A stretch of 64,000 nucleotides of DNA from Flavimaribacter sediminis (lineage in GTDB: Bacteria; Pseudomonadota; Alphaproteobacteria; Rhizobiales; Rhizobiaceae), in the NCBI RefSeq assembly GCF_019492055.1, contig NZ_JAICBX010000002.1, forward strand, positions 310,001-374,000, written 5' to 3'. Shown one piece after another: positions 1 through 8,518 of the stretch. Numbering within the stretch: position 1 is the stretch's first letter; every line of letters begins with the position of its first letter. The position numbers were made by a program, and so were the translations under genes. The notes beneath the pieces were generated by a model. That model saw only the letters and a program-made list of their open reading frames with translations. It did no database searches and was not told where the DNA came from.

Positions 1-1
1 C

Positions 2-499
2 GACGCCGGTCCGGGCAAGCTTTCCCTCGACGCGGTCGCGGGGCGGGCCGGCGTTTCCAAGGGCGGGCTTCTCTACCATTTCCCATCCAAGGCCGCGCTG
101 ATGACGGGCCTCGTGGAAGACTATATCGCCGAATTCGAAGCCAACCTTGATGAGGCGGTGACGCGGGACGATTCCGGAGAGGCCTTGATGAAGGCCTATG
201 TCGCCATGTCCCTGAAATCGCTTGATGAAAAGCAGCCTCCCGCCTCCTGGATCTTCTCGGCCATGGCCGAAGATCCGGACTTCCTCGATCCGTTCAACGA
301 CTTCCGGCGCAAACTTCTCCAACGCCTGCTTGCTGGATCGGCCGATCGAACAAGGACGCTCCTGGCTTACCTTGCGATCGAAGGAATGCACAGCTTGAAG
401 CTGTTCGGAGCTGACCTGCTTTCGGGCGATGACCGGGATGCGATCGACGCCTATCTGCTGTCCGGGTCGACAGAAACGCCAGCCTCCCCGGAAGAATAA
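2..499 (+). CDS. TetR/AcrR family transcriptional regulator, 5'-truncated by window edge
   Basis: The reading frame is open from base 2 and ends at a TAA at 497-499, giving 165 residues. The first 35 or so residues carry the second half of a TetR helix-turn-helix (DAVAGRAGVSKGGLLYHF followed by PSKAAL), so only the extreme N-terminus lies outside the window. The remainder is a short helical ligand-binding domain whose effector cannot be read from sequence. A hairpin lies directly after the stop. An internal ATG at 101 falls after the HTH and is not the true start. Family call is firm; function of the regulon is unknown. Confidence 0.85.
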   Translation, partial: DAGPGKLSLDAVAGRAGVSKGGLLYHFPSKAALMTGLVEDYIAEFEANLDEAVTRDDSGEALMKAYVAMSLKSLDEKQPPASWIFSAMAEDPDFLDPFNDFRRKLLQRLLAGSADRTRTLLAYLAIEGMHSLKLFGADLLSGDDRDAIDAYLLSGSTETPASPEE

Positions 500-503
500 A
501 AAA

Positions 504-523
504 AAGTGCGCCGAAGCGCACTT
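504..523. terminator. Perfect 8-bp hairpin with CGAA tetraloop beside an A-tract
   Basis: AAGTGCGC pairs with GCGCACTT around a CGAA loop, immediately after the TetR stop codon. The run of eight A bases lies 5' of the stem on the + strand, so the U-tract is on the minus-strand transcript. It may act in both directions, but the + side has only a short A/T-rich tail. Confidence 0.55.
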
Positions 524-893
524 ATGAAATTTGCTGAAATGTAAAGCAGGCTTCGCCAAAAAGACCAACATCGCCTGAATTCGTGACTGAACGCCAAGAT
601 GGGTCAGCCACGCGGACCATACGAAGGCGACCGTAAACGATTCCTTAACAAAGCTGATCAAATCGTAACCAACGGGCCGCCCTGTAAAGGTACGGTTAAT
701 TTCTTGTTTACTTTCGATTAACCATAAAAAGCTCCGTCGCCGCAAAGCGCCGCCCTCGATTGCCTGACATTTGCTGCCTTCGGGTCGTCAGGCGATTATG
801 TCCCACTAGGCATCTGATTTTCCTTTTTCCATAACTCGTGTATACATAACTTCTGAAACTCGCAGAGAACAGACAACAGAGGAAACCGCGAGG
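524..893. other. Intergenic region, regulatory only
   Basis: About 370 bases with no supportable gene. It becomes AT-rich towards the GntR gene. It holds a TTAA-N7-TTTA element (696-710) and a TTAACCAT (718-725), both resembling CtrA-type sites but too short to trust, and the GntR operator at 837-851. The minus-strand open frames across it are shadows without homology. Confidence 0.5.
837..851. promoter_or_regulatory. GntR operator copy 1 (before the regulator gene)
   Basis: CGTGTATACATAACT, containing the 8-bp palindrome TGTATACA. It is the exact reverse complement of the 15 bases at 1682-1696 upstream of the demethylase operon. Its position 43 bases before the gntR start codon suggests autoregulation. 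Confidence 0.7.
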
Positions 894-1628
894 ATGAGCC
901 AGAACACGGCAGCCACCCACGCCGCGCGAACGGTCATAGAACTGCGTGAGAAGATCATTAACGGCCAACTCACCGGCGGAACGCGCCTGTTCGAAGTGCC
1001 GCTTGCTGAAGAATTGCAGATATCGCGAACGCCGCTGCGCGACGCCATGTCGAGATTGACCGAGGAAGGTCTTCTGGAACGGCTCAAGAATGGCGGCTTC
1101 GTCGTCCGGACCTTCACGATGGACGACGTCGTCGACGCCATTGAATTGCGCGGCGTCCTGGAAGGCACCGCGGCGCGTCTGGCGGCAGAGCGCGGCGCCC
1201 GGCAGGACCTCCAGTCACGCATGGACCATCTGGTTTCGGAACTCGACGATTGCTTCGGAGAATCCCGCGATACCGTGGATTTTGAGCGATACTCAGAGCT
1301 GAACGCCGAGTTTCACCAGGTTCTGGCGTCGCTGTCCGGCAGCGATATGGTCAAGCGGGAGGTGGAGCGTGTTTGCCGCCTGCCTTTCGCATCCCCCTCG
1401 GCCTTCCTGCCCGACCGGTCCGACATCGTGGCGTTCCGTCGCTCCCTGCAGGTGGCGCAGGAGCAGCACCGCGCGATAGCCGCAGCCATCGCCGCGCGCG
1501 AGGGCAGTCGCGCCGAACATCTGGCGCGCGAGCATGCGCGCACGGCAAGGCGCAATCTCGATTACGTGCTGAGACAGGAAGCAAGTCTCAGGGACCAGGT
1601 GCCGAGCCTGGCGATCGTCACCAACTGA
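894..1628 (+). CDS. GntR family regulator, FadR/FCD subfamily
   Basis: A 244-residue regulator with an N-terminal winged helix-turn-helix (about residues 10-75, including EELQISRTPLRDAMSRL) and a C-terminal all-helical FCD ligand-binding domain (about 85-225). Histidines in EFHQVL, EQHRAI and LAREHA fit the metal-binding pattern of FCD domains. FadR-type GntR proteins commonly repress catabolic operons and respond to small carboxylates; VanR of vanillate demethylation is one example. It lies just upstream of, and in the same direction as, the demethylase/TRAP operon, and an identical 15-bp site precedes both, so it is very likely the local regulator. The inducer is unknown; a methoxylated or methylated carboxylate is my inference. 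Confidence 0.9.
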   Translation: MSQNTAATHAARTVIELREKIINGQLTGGTRLFEVPLAEELQISRTPLRDAMSRLTEEGLLERLKNGGFVVRTFTMDDVVDAIELRGVLEGTAARLAAERGARQDLQSRMDHLVSELDDCFGESRDTVDFERYSELNAEFHQVLASLSGSDMVKREVERVCRLPFASPSAFLPDRSDIVAFRRSLQVAQEQHRAIAAAIAAREGSRAEHLAREHARTARRNLDYVLRQEASLRDQVPSLAIVTN

Positions 1629-1681
1629 CAGCGCCGGCCGGCAGCGCCGATTTATGCTTGCGTCCGATCCATAAATCGGGC

Positions 1682-1696
1682 AGTTATGTATACACG
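1682..1696. promoter_or_regulatory. GntR operator copy 2 (before the demethylase operon)
   Basis: AGTTATGTATACACG, identical over 15 bases to the reverse complement of 837-851; homology stops on both sides. It lies 25 bases before the ATG at 1722, where a bound repressor would block transcription or early elongation. A shorter match, TATGTATACCCG at 1803-1814 inside the coding region, differs at one base in 12 and may be a secondary site or chance. Confidence 0.7.
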
Positions 1697-1721
1697 CAGC
1701 ATCCATATGGGAGGAAGAGAT

Positions 1722-3128
1722 ATGACTGTATCCAGTCTGGAAGACGTTCTGCGCGAAAGCGGCAACACCGTAAATCATCTCCGCAACTCGAAAATCGGAA
1801 TGTATGTATACCCGGTCGTAGCGCCGGAATTCTCCAACTGGCGCGACGAGCAGCGCGCCTGGCGAGACACGGCTGTCCTGTTCGACCAGACACATCACAT
1901 GGACGAACTGATCGTCGAAGGACCGGATGCGGCGGCGTTTCTTGAACATGTCGGCATCAACAGCTTCGCCAATTTCGATCTGAACCGGGCAAAGCATTTC
2001 GTGCCGGTCACGCCGGCCGGCCACGTCATCGGCGACATGATCATTTTTCGCGAGCGCGAAGACAAGTTCGTCCTCGTCGGCCGCGCACCGACGGCAAACT
2101 GGGTCAAGTTCCAGGCAGCCATCGGCAATTGGAAAGTGCGGCTGATCCACGATCCGCGTTCCGACAGCCGCCCGGACGGCAAGGCGATCTATCGCACGCA
2201 CTACCGTTTCCAGATCCAGGGTCCGGACGCCAACAAGATCTTCGACAAGATCAACGGCGGCGCCATTCCCGACGTGAAGTTTTTCCATGTCGACTGGATC
2301 AATATCGGTTCGAAACGGGTCCAGGCCCTGCGGCACGGCATGGCCGGCGCGCCGGGTCTCGAAGTGTGGGGGCCCTATGCCGACAAACACTACATTCAGT
2401 CCACGATCCTGGAAGCCGCGCGGGACGTCGGCGTCGACCTGCGCCAGGTGGGCAGCCGCGCCTATTCGACGAACACGCTGGAATCCGGCTGGATTCCGTC
2501 GCCGCTGCCAGGCATCTACACGGGCGACGGCATGATGAAGGAATATCGCGAATGGCTGGGCGCGGACAGCTATGAAGCAGCCGGCTCCATTGGCGGCAGC
2601 TTTGTCAGCGACAATATCGAGGACTACTACGTCAATCCGTTCGAACTCGGCTACGGCTTCTATATCGGGTGGAAATCCGACTTCATCGGCAAGGACGCGT
2701 TGACCAGGATGAAGGAAGGCAAGAACCGCAAGAAGGTCACCTTCGAATGGAACCGCGATGACGTGCTCAAGGTGATTGCATCCGGCTTTGACGGCGGCAC
2801 GCCTTACAAATGGATCGATTTCCCGCAGCCGAACTACGCATCCACCAGCGCCGACATGATCATGAATGGCGACAAAATGGTCGGCATGTCGATGTTCAAC
2901 GGCTATTCGTTCAACGAACGCTGTCTGCTCTCGCTGGGCGTCGTCGATGACGACGTGCAGGAAGGCGACGTGCTGACGCTCGTCTGGGGTGAACCGGAGG
3001 AAACCCAGAAGACGTCGACGGAAAAGCACAAGCAGACGGAAATCAGGGTGCGCGTGTCGCCGACGCCCTACGCCAGCGAAGCGCGCGAGAACTACGCTGA
3101 GAGCTGGCGCACCAAAAAGTCGGCCTGA
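1722..3128 (+). CDS. LigM/DesA-like tetrahydrofolate-dependent O-demethylase (GcvT family)
   Basis: A 468-residue GcvT-fold protein. Its length and motifs (EFSNWRDEQRAWRDTAVLFD, HHMDEL, GINSFANF, ESGWIPSPLP, SLGVV near the C-terminus) match the LigM/DesA group, which moves a methyl group from vanillate, 3-O-methylgallate or syringate to tetrahydrofolate. DMSP demethylase DmdA belongs to the same superfamily but is shorter. The start is the ATG at 1722, preceded by GGGAGGAAGAG; an upstream in-frame ATG at 1686 lies inside the operator. It is first in an operon with a carboxylate TRAP transporter, a paralogue and an MTHFR, which fits one-carbon release by demethylation. The true substrate is not deducible: no aromatic ring-cleavage gene is present. 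Confidence 0.8.
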   Translation: MTVSSLEDVLRESGNTVNHLRNSKIGMYVYPVVAPEFSNWRDEQRAWRDTAVLFDQTHHMDELIVEGPDAAAFLEHVGINSFANFDLNRAKHFVPVTPAGHVIGDMIIFREREDKFVLVGRAPTANWVKFQAAIGNWKVRLIHDPRSDSRPDGKAIYRTHYRFQIQGPDANKIFDKINGGAIPDVKFFHVDWINIGSKRVQALRHGMAGAPGLEVWGPYADKHYIQSTILEAARDVGVDLRQVGSRAYSTNTLESGWIPSPLPGIYTGDGMMKEYREWLGADSYEAAGSIGGSFVSDNIEDYYVNPFELGYGFYIGWKSDFIGKDALTRMKEGKNRKKVTFEWNRDDVLKVIASGFDGGTPYKWIDFPQPNYASTSADMIMNGDKMVGMSMFNGYSFNERCLLSLGVVDDDVQEGDVLTLVWGEPEETQKTSTEKHKQTEIRVRVSPTPYASEARENYAESWRTKKSA

Positions 3129-3159
3129 CGTACTGATAGGCGCGGGAACACCAGGCCTA

Positions 3160-3183
3160 CCGCCGGCCGGAAACGGCCGGCGG
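3160..3183 (+). promoter_or_regulatory. Intercistronic GAAA-tetraloop hairpin before dctP
   Basis: A perfect 10-bp GC stem (CCGCCGGCCG and its complement) closed by a GAAA tetraloop, with no U-tract. A second potential stem (GCTGCG 3209-3214 with CGCAGC 3224-3229, inside CCCCGC 3205-3210 with GCGGGG 3243-3248) follows. Such hairpins before binding-protein genes often mark mRNA processing or stability boundaries; that role is inferred. Confidence 0.6.
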
Positions 3184-3275
3184 CAATGATACGAGGAGGA
3201 ATAACCCCGCTGCGTGAACGAGGCGCAGCCTCGATCCTGTCGGCGGGGCAAGTATCATCAAACAGGAGGATAACG

Positions 3276-4277
3276 ATGAGTATCAATCGCATTTTCGGTG
3301 GTCTTGCCACCGCGACAATCGCCGCCGCCGCCCTTACCGGCTTGTCGATCCCATCGCAGGCGGAAGAAACGCTGAAACTCGCGCACTTCGTGCCGCCGGC
3401 GCATATCGTCACCCGGTCTGTGGTCGAGCCGCTGTCCAATGGCGTTGAGCAGGATTCCAACGGCGAGTTGAAGATCCAGGTCTATCCGGGCGGCGAGCTC
3501 GGAGCCGGCCCGCTGGAACAATATGTCCGCGCGCTTCAGGGCGTGGCGGATATCACCTGGGGTCTGCAGGGCTATACGTCGTCTCAGTTTCCCAAAAGCA
3601 TGATCGTTGAAATGCCGGGCGCCATGGACGGAATGACCGGCTACGACATGATCTGGAACGCCTATGACGATCATCTTAAGGACGAGTTCCCCGGCACCAA
3701 ACCGCTGGCCCTGTGGGCTTCCGAACCGAACATCTTCATCATGAAGGATCATGACGTTCGCACGCCCGACGACATCAAGGGACTGAAGATCAGGGTTTCC
3801 GGCTCCACCGCCGCGGCCACCGTCGAAGCGCTGGGCGCAACGCCGGTGCAGATGCCTGCAGGCGAAATCTACAACGCCCTGCAGACGGGGCTGATCGACG
3901 GAGTGATTACCGGCACGAGCGCCGTGGGCGACTTCAAGCTTGATGAAGTGGCCAACAGCTACACGTTCGGCGCCCCGCTCGGCCATATCACCTTCTATCT
4001 GGTGATGAACCAGGGCAAATATGACAGCCTGCCGGACGCCCTGAAGGCGGCCATCGACAAGAACAGCGGCCGCAGCCTCTCCAAGAGTGGCGAAGAGGGC
4101 TGGAACGCCCGCGCCGACGACGTTCTGCAATCGATCAAGGACGCGGGCGACAACACTGTGATCGTCCTGTCCGACGACGAGGCGGCGGCGTTCGGAGAAC
4201 TGACCCTGCCGGTGACCGACAAGCTGATCGCCGAAATGAACGCACAAGACGTACTTTCCGCAATGCGGGGAGAATAA
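3276..4277 (+). CDS. TRAP transporter substrate-binding protein, DctP family
   Basis: A 333-residue periplasmic protein. The chosen ATG at 3276 follows ACAGGAGG and begins a classic signal peptide (charged MSINR, hydrophobic core, cleavage near SQAEE). The longer in-frame start at 3186 would put about 30 non-signal residues in front. The mature protein has DctP hallmarks: LKLAHFVPPAH at the start, and GLKIRVSG with the arginine that in this family salt-bridges the ligand carboxylate, followed by GATPVQMPAGEIYNALQTG. It delivers its ligand to the DctQ-DctM pair encoded next. The ligand is therefore probably a carboxylate, likely the demethylase substrate. Confidence 0.9.
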   Translation: MSINRIFGGLATATIAAAALTGLSIPSQAEETLKLAHFVPPAHIVTRSVVEPLSNGVEQDSNGELKIQVYPGGELGAGPLEQYVRALQGVADITWGLQGYTSSQFPKSMIVEMPGAMDGMTGYDMIWNAYDDHLKDEFPGTKPLALWASEPNIFIMKDHDVRTPDDIKGLKIRVSGSTAAATVEALGATPVQMPAGEIYNALQTGLIDGVITGTSAVGDFKLDEVANSYTFGAPLGHITFYLVMNQGKYDSLPDALKAAIDKNSGRSLSKSGEEGWNARADDVLQSIKDAGDNTVIVLSDDEAAAFGELTLPVTDKLIAEMNAQDVLSAMRGE

Positions 4278-4281
4278 TTCC

Positions 4282-4794
4282 TTGCTGAACATTGTGAGGC
4301 AGATTGCGGACAGGCTGATCAGCCTGTCCGCAATGATCGGCTCTATTGGGCTCATATTCGAAGTCTGCGTGATACTGGTCGACGTCACCGGTCGCTATTT
4401 CGGACATCCCCTGATCGGCGCTCAGGACATGTCCCAAATGGCGATGGTGATCGTTGTGTTCGGCGGCATGGCGCTGTGCGACAAGCTTGGCGGCCATATC
4501 GCTGTCGATGTCTTTGAACATACCTTTCCAGGCTGGCTCAATCGCGTCACCGATATCGCAGGCGCGCTGATCGGCTGCGCGATCTTCGCGGGCATCGCCT
4601 GGACAGTCTGGGAATCGTCACAACTCTCGCTCATGCTCAGGCTGAAGACGAACATCATCAGCCTGCCCAAAGCCTGGTTTCAATGGTCGCTGTGCGCCTT
4701 TGCAGCGATAACGGCGCTGGCCATGCTGCTGCGCGCGATCGAACTTTCCTTGAGCGGACGGGATGTACGCCAAGAACGGGAAGGCCTGTTATGA
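4282..4794 (+). CDS. TRAP transporter small permease, DctQ family
   Basis: A 170-residue membrane protein with four predicted transmembrane helices, the usual size and topology of DctQ. The start is TTG at 4282 with GGGGAGAA overlapping the dctP stop codon region, so translation is probably coupled. Its own stop overlaps the dctM start in an ATGA arrangement. It forms the Q-M membrane complex that uses a sodium or proton gradient to import the ligand brought by DctP. Confidence 0.9.
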   Translation: MLNIVRQIADRLISLSAMIGSIGLIFEVCVILVDVTGRYFGHPLIGAQDMSQMAMVIVVFGGMALCDKLGGHIAVDVFEHTFPGWLNRVTDIAGALIGCAIFAGIAWTVWESSQLSLMLRLKTNIISLPKAWFQWSLCAFAAITALAMLLRAIELSLSGRDVRQEREGLL

Positions 4795-6095
4795 GCGCAG
4801 GGGCCATTGGCGCAGTCGGCATGGCGCTGCTGCTTGCGCTGCTGGTTTTGCGCGTGCCGGTGGCCTTCGCCATGTTCGCAATCGGCTTCGGCGGCATTGC
4901 CATTCTCAACGGATTGCCGGCCGCCATGAGCCTGATGGCCTCGGAAACATTTACGCTCGCCTCCTCTGCGGAACTCGTGGTGGTGCCGCTGTTCATTCTT
5001 ATGGGTAATGTCGCGACGGCGACCGGCATGAGCCGCCGTCTCTATGACGCAGCCTATGCGATCATCGGCTCGATCCGCGGCGGCCTGGCGTCCGCGACAA
5101 TCATCGGATGCGGCGGGTTCGCAGCGCTTTCCGGGTCGTCGGTGGCTTCGGCGCTCACCATGGGCAAGGTGTCGCTGGCGGAGATGGACCGCTTCAACTA
5201 CGACCCGCGCCTTTCAACAGGCGCCGTCGCGGCCGGCGGAACGCTGGGCATCCTCATTCCGCCGTCGACCGGTTTCGTCATCTACGCCATCCTCACTCAG
5301 CAATCGATCGGCCGGCTGTTTCTGGCCGGCGTCCTGCCCGGACTGCTGCTTCTGACGATCTTTGTCCTTCTCATCAGCCTGCTTTGCTGGATCCGGCCGG
5401 GCTTTGGACCAGCCGGGCCAAAAACCAGCGTCTCGGAGAAATTTCAGGCCCTTGGCGGGGCGGCGCCGATACTCGGAATCATCGTCCTGACGATCGGCGG
5501 CATCTATGGCGGGTTCTTCTCGCCGGTCGAGGCGGCGGCCGTCGGCGCCGGTCTGGTCATCGTGACCGGCGCGGCCATGCGTCGGTTGACGCTGCGCGCA
5601 TTGTGGGACGCGACGCAGGATTCGGTCGTGACGACAGCCACCGTCATGCTGATCCTGATCGCCGCCCACATGATCAATCCGTTCCTTGCGCTCAGTCACA
5701 TTCCGCAGGCTGTCGGCGCATTTCTCGGCGCGCTCGATCTGCCGCCTTTCGGGATCCTTCTGCTGATCCTCGCCTGCTACCTGGTGCTCGGCTGCTTTCT
5801 CGAGGGCTTCGCCATGCTGGTGCTGACGATGCCGATCTTCTTTCCGGTCATCATGCAGCTCGGCATCGATCCGATCTGGTTTGGCGTTCTGCTGGTTCTG
5901 ACGCTGGAAATGGGGCTGATTTCGCCGCCGGTCGGCGTCAACGTCTTCATCGTGAAATCGGTCGCCAGGGATGTCCCCCTCTCGCAGATCTTCATAGGCG
6001 TGTTACCCTTCTGGGGCGCGATGTTGGTGGCGCTGATTCTTTTGGCGGCGTTTCCGCAGATATCTCTGTTTCTGCCGAACTCGATGATCAACTAA
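4791..6095 (+). CDS. TRAP transporter large permease, DctM family
   Basis: A 434-residue, highly hydrophobic protein with the length and repeated-helix pattern of DctM, the ion-coupled translocation subunit. Recognisable DctM segments include GILIPPSTGFVIYAILT and GLISPPVGVNVFIVKSV. The start is the ATG at 4791, overlapping the dctQ stop by four bases; longer in-frame starts lie inside dctQ and are unlikely. With the two preceding genes it completes a TRAP transporter embedded between two demethylase genes. Confidence 0.92.
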   Translation: MSAGAIGAVGMALLLALLVLRVPVAFAMFAIGFGGIAILNGLPAAMSLMASETFTLASSAELVVVPLFILMGNVATATGMSRRLYDAAYAIIGSIRGGLASATIIGCGGFAALSGSSVASALTMGKVSLAEMDRFNYDPRLSTGAVAAGGTLGILIPPSTGFVIYAILTQQSIGRLFLAGVLPGLLLLTIFVLLISLLCWIRPGFGPAGPKTSVSEKFQALGGAAPILGIIVLTIGGIYGGFFSPVEAAAVGAGLVIVTGAAMRRLTLRALWDATQDSVVTTATVMLILIAAHMINPFLALSHIPQAVGAFLGALDLPPFGILLLILACYLVLGCFLEGFAMLVLTMPIFFPVIMQLGIDPIWFGVLLVLTLEMGLISPPVGVNVFIVKSVARDVPLSQIFIGVLPFWGAMLVALILLAAFPQISLFLPNSMIN

Positions 6096-6115
6096 GGTAA
6101 ATCCGGGAGGAGACC

Positions 6116-7492
6116 ATGTCGCAACAATCGCTGGAAGACAGGATCAGGCAATTCGGCAACCCGGCCACGATGATGCAGAACGCCCAGACGGGCCGCTACC
6201 AGTTTCCGATCGCACCGGAGTTCTCCACATGGATGGAGGAACAGCGCGCCTGGCGGGAAACAGCGGCGCTGATGGACCAGTCCTTTCACATGACGGATCT
6301 TTATGTTCAGGGCGCGGACACGATCCGGCTTCTGTCCGATCTCGGCGTCAACAGCTTCGCCGGTTTCGGCCGCAACAAGGCCAAGCAACTGATCTGCTGC
6401 AATCATGAGGGTTGTGTGATCGGCGACGCCATCGTCTTCGGCCTTGAAGACGACGCTGTGAATATCGTCGGCCGTCCGGTGCTGCCCAACTGGGTTCAGT
6501 ATCATGCCGAAAAGGGCGACTACGACGTCACTGTCGAACGCGATATCCGGACACTGGAAAACCCTGACAAGCCCCGCAAGACATACCGCTTCGAGGTGCA
6601 GGGACCGAATGCCCTGAAGCTTCTGGAAACGGTGAACGAAGGCGGACCGCTGACGACGAAATTCTTCAACATGGGTGAAATCACCATAGCCGGATGCAAA
6701 GCCCGCACCTTGTCGCACGGTATGGGCGGCGCACAGGGTCTGGAACTCTGGGGGCCATTTGAGGACGGCGCGGCAGTCAGGGCGGCGATCCTGAAAGCCG
6801 GTGAGGCGTTCGGGTTGAGGCAGGTTGGCGCGCGCGCCTATTCCACGGCCGCTGCGGAATCGGGCTGGATCCCCTCCCCGCTGCCGGCGATCTTTACCGG
6901 CAAGGGCATGCAAGCCTATCGCGAATGGCTGCCTGCGAACGGGTTCGAAGGCGTCTCATCGCTCGGCGGCAGCCTGATGTCGGACAATGTCCAAGATTAT
7001 TATCTGACGCCCTGGGATCTCGACTACGGCCGCGTCGTCAAGTTCGACCACGATTTCATCGGCCGCGAGGCGCTGGAAAAGATGGCGGACGGCCCGCACC
7101 GTCGCAAGATGACGCTGGTATGGAACCGTGACGACGTGCTGTCGGTGTTCGCCGGCATGATGGATGACGAGGACCTTCCCGCCAAACTCATGGAAATGCC
7201 GGCCGCCCATTACGCCACGCATCCCTATGACCGTGTGCAGGACGGGGGAAAGGATGTCGGCGTCTCGATCAGTCCGGTGTTTTCGGCCAACGAACGCGCG
7301 TGGATATCGCTTGCGATCCTGGACGATGCGGTCGCGCAACCGGGCGCGGAAGTCAGCGTCCTGTGGGGCGAACCGGACGGCGGCAGCGCCAAGCCCAATG
7401 TCGAACCGCACCGGCAGACGGCGGTGCGGGCAACCGTACAGCCATGGCCAATTCACGAAGCAAGCCGTAAATTCTACAGGACCCAGTCATAA
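6116..7492 (+). CDS. Second LigM/DesA-like tetrahydrofolate-dependent O-demethylase
   Basis: A 458-residue paralogue of the 1722-3128 product, colinear throughout: both keep EQRAWR-TAAL/AVLFD, ESGWIPSPLP, the SIGGSF/SLGGSL-SDN block and VWNRDDVL/EWNRDDVL, with clear divergence between. ATG at 6116 follows GGGAGGAGACC. Two copies in one transcript suggest different methyl donors, successive demethylation of a dimethylated compound (as syringate to 3-O-methylgallate to gallate uses DesA then LigM), or a heteromeric enzyme. The methyl-THF product would be consumed by the MTHFR encoded next. Confidence 0.8.
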   Translation: MSQQSLEDRIRQFGNPATMMQNAQTGRYQFPIAPEFSTWMEEQRAWRETAALMDQSFHMTDLYVQGADTIRLLSDLGVNSFAGFGRNKAKQLICCNHEGCVIGDAIVFGLEDDAVNIVGRPVLPNWVQYHAEKGDYDVTVERDIRTLENPDKPRKTYRFEVQGPNALKLLETVNEGGPLTTKFFNMGEITIAGCKARTLSHGMGGAQGLELWGPFEDGAAVRAAILKAGEAFGLRQVGARAYSTAAAESGWIPSPLPAIFTGKGMQAYREWLPANGFEGVSSLGGSLMSDNVQDYYLTPWDLDYGRVVKFDHDFIGREALEKMADGPHRRKMTLVWNRDDVLSVFAGMMDDEDLPAKLMEMPAAHYATHPYDRVQDGGKDVGVSISPVFSANERAWISLAILDDAVAQPGAEVSVLWGEPDGGSAKPNVEPHRQTAVRATVQPWPIHEASRKFYRTQS

Positions 7493-7533
7493 ACCGTTGC
7501 GCCCGATTGCAGCAGATGAAAGGAGAAGTCGAT

Positions 7534-8415
7534 ATGACCACGCCCAACGCAGGGAAGAAAATAGAGGCATCAATCGAGGTGTCTCCGAGACAGGCTGTCG
7601 AATCGGCTGATCTACCAGGGCTCTTTCCAGCAGGCGTTCGAGTCTATATCACCGATGTCGGATCAGATCCGACCGAGACACTGGTCGCCGCTGCGCGCCG
7701 CGTGCACGATCTCGGCTACACCCCGGTCCCGCATTTCGCCTCGCGCCGCCTCACAACCCGGCAGGCGCTGGAAGACCGCATCAAGGCGATGGCCGAGTCG
7801 GCCGGCGTACAGGACGTGCTCGTGATTGGCGGCGGGCTTGAAAAGCCGGCCGGCGAATTCTCTTCGAGCATGGAAGTTCTGGAAACCGGTTTCTTCGACA
7901 AATATGGCGTGACCAATATGGGGGTTGCGGGCCATCCGGAGGGAAGCCCGGACTTCTCCGAGGAAGTGGCGCTGGAAGCGCTGCGTTTGAAAAAATCCTT
8001 CGGCGAACGAACCGACGCCAAAATCCGCATTGTGACGCAGTTCGGATTCGACGGCGACAAGTTTATCAAATGGGCGGACAGCCTGAAGGATCACGGCGTC
8101 GATCTGCCCGTGCATCTTGGCGTCGCTGGCCCCGCCAAAATCACCACACTCATCAAATATGCGGCGATGTGCGGCGTCGGCAATTCGTTGAGCTTCTTCA
8201 AGCGCAATACGCGCTCTCTGACCATGCTCGCCACAAGCCACTCGCCTGAAGACGTGGTTGCGCCGATCGAAAACCATGTTCTTTCGCGGCCTGAAACCGC
8301 CATCCGGCAAATTCACGTCTTTCCCTTCGGCGGCATCAAGAAGGCCTCGGAGTGGCTCGTGGATCGCGGAAGCTGGCGACTTTCGCCGCACACGGTCAGG
8401 AACGAGACAGCCTGA
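7534..8415 (+). CDS. metF: Methylenetetrahydrofolate reductase family protein
   Basis: A 293-residue TIM-barrel FAD enzyme of the MTHFR family. Visible elements are SIEVSP at the first strand, LVIGGG, GVAGHPEGSPD, IVTQFGFD and HLGVAGPA, matching in order the conserved segments of MetF. The ATG at 7534 follows AAAGGAGAAG. In this operon it most likely works in the oxidative direction, turning methyl-THF from the demethylases into methylene-THF, as metF does beside ligM in Sphingobium SYK-6. No formyl-THF ligase (ligH) is present here, but folD lies at 22987-23886. It may be a dedicated catabolic copy rather than the methionine-biosynthetic MetF. Confidence 0.82.
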   Translation: MTTPNAGKKIEASIEVSPRQAVESADLPGLFPAGVRVYITDVGSDPTETLVAAARRVHDLGYTPVPHFASRRLTTRQALEDRIKAMAESAGVQDVLVIGGGLEKPAGEFSSSMEVLETGFFDKYGVTNMGVAGHPEGSPDFSEEVALEALRLKKSFGERTDAKIRIVTQFGFDGDKFIKWADSLKDHGVDLPVHLGVAGPAKITTLIKYAAMCGVGNSLSFFKRNTRSLTMLATSHSPEDVVAPIENHVLSRPETAIRQIHVFPFGGIKKASEWLVDRGSWRLSPHTVRNETA

Positions 8416-8518
8416 AACTTGTCGAGGGGGCAGGCCCGGGCGATCAGGCTGTCGCCCGCCACGCGTAGGCGCGCCGGGCCGATTGCGATGCGAAGGCGAA
8501 CCCCCATTATACCCATGG

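Noticed and set aside
696-725. CtrA-type sites (TTAA-N7-TTTA and TTAACCAT)
   Set aside because: The motifs are short, one is imperfect, and the neighbouring gene is not a cell-cycle gene; the match is expected by chance in AT-rich intergenic DNA.
1293-3251. 652-codon open frame on the minus strand opposite the first demethylase
   Set aside because: It is an antisense shadow produced by GC-rich third positions; its translation is arginine/histidine-rich with no family resemblance, while the + frame is a clear GcvT-family protein with a ribosome-binding site.
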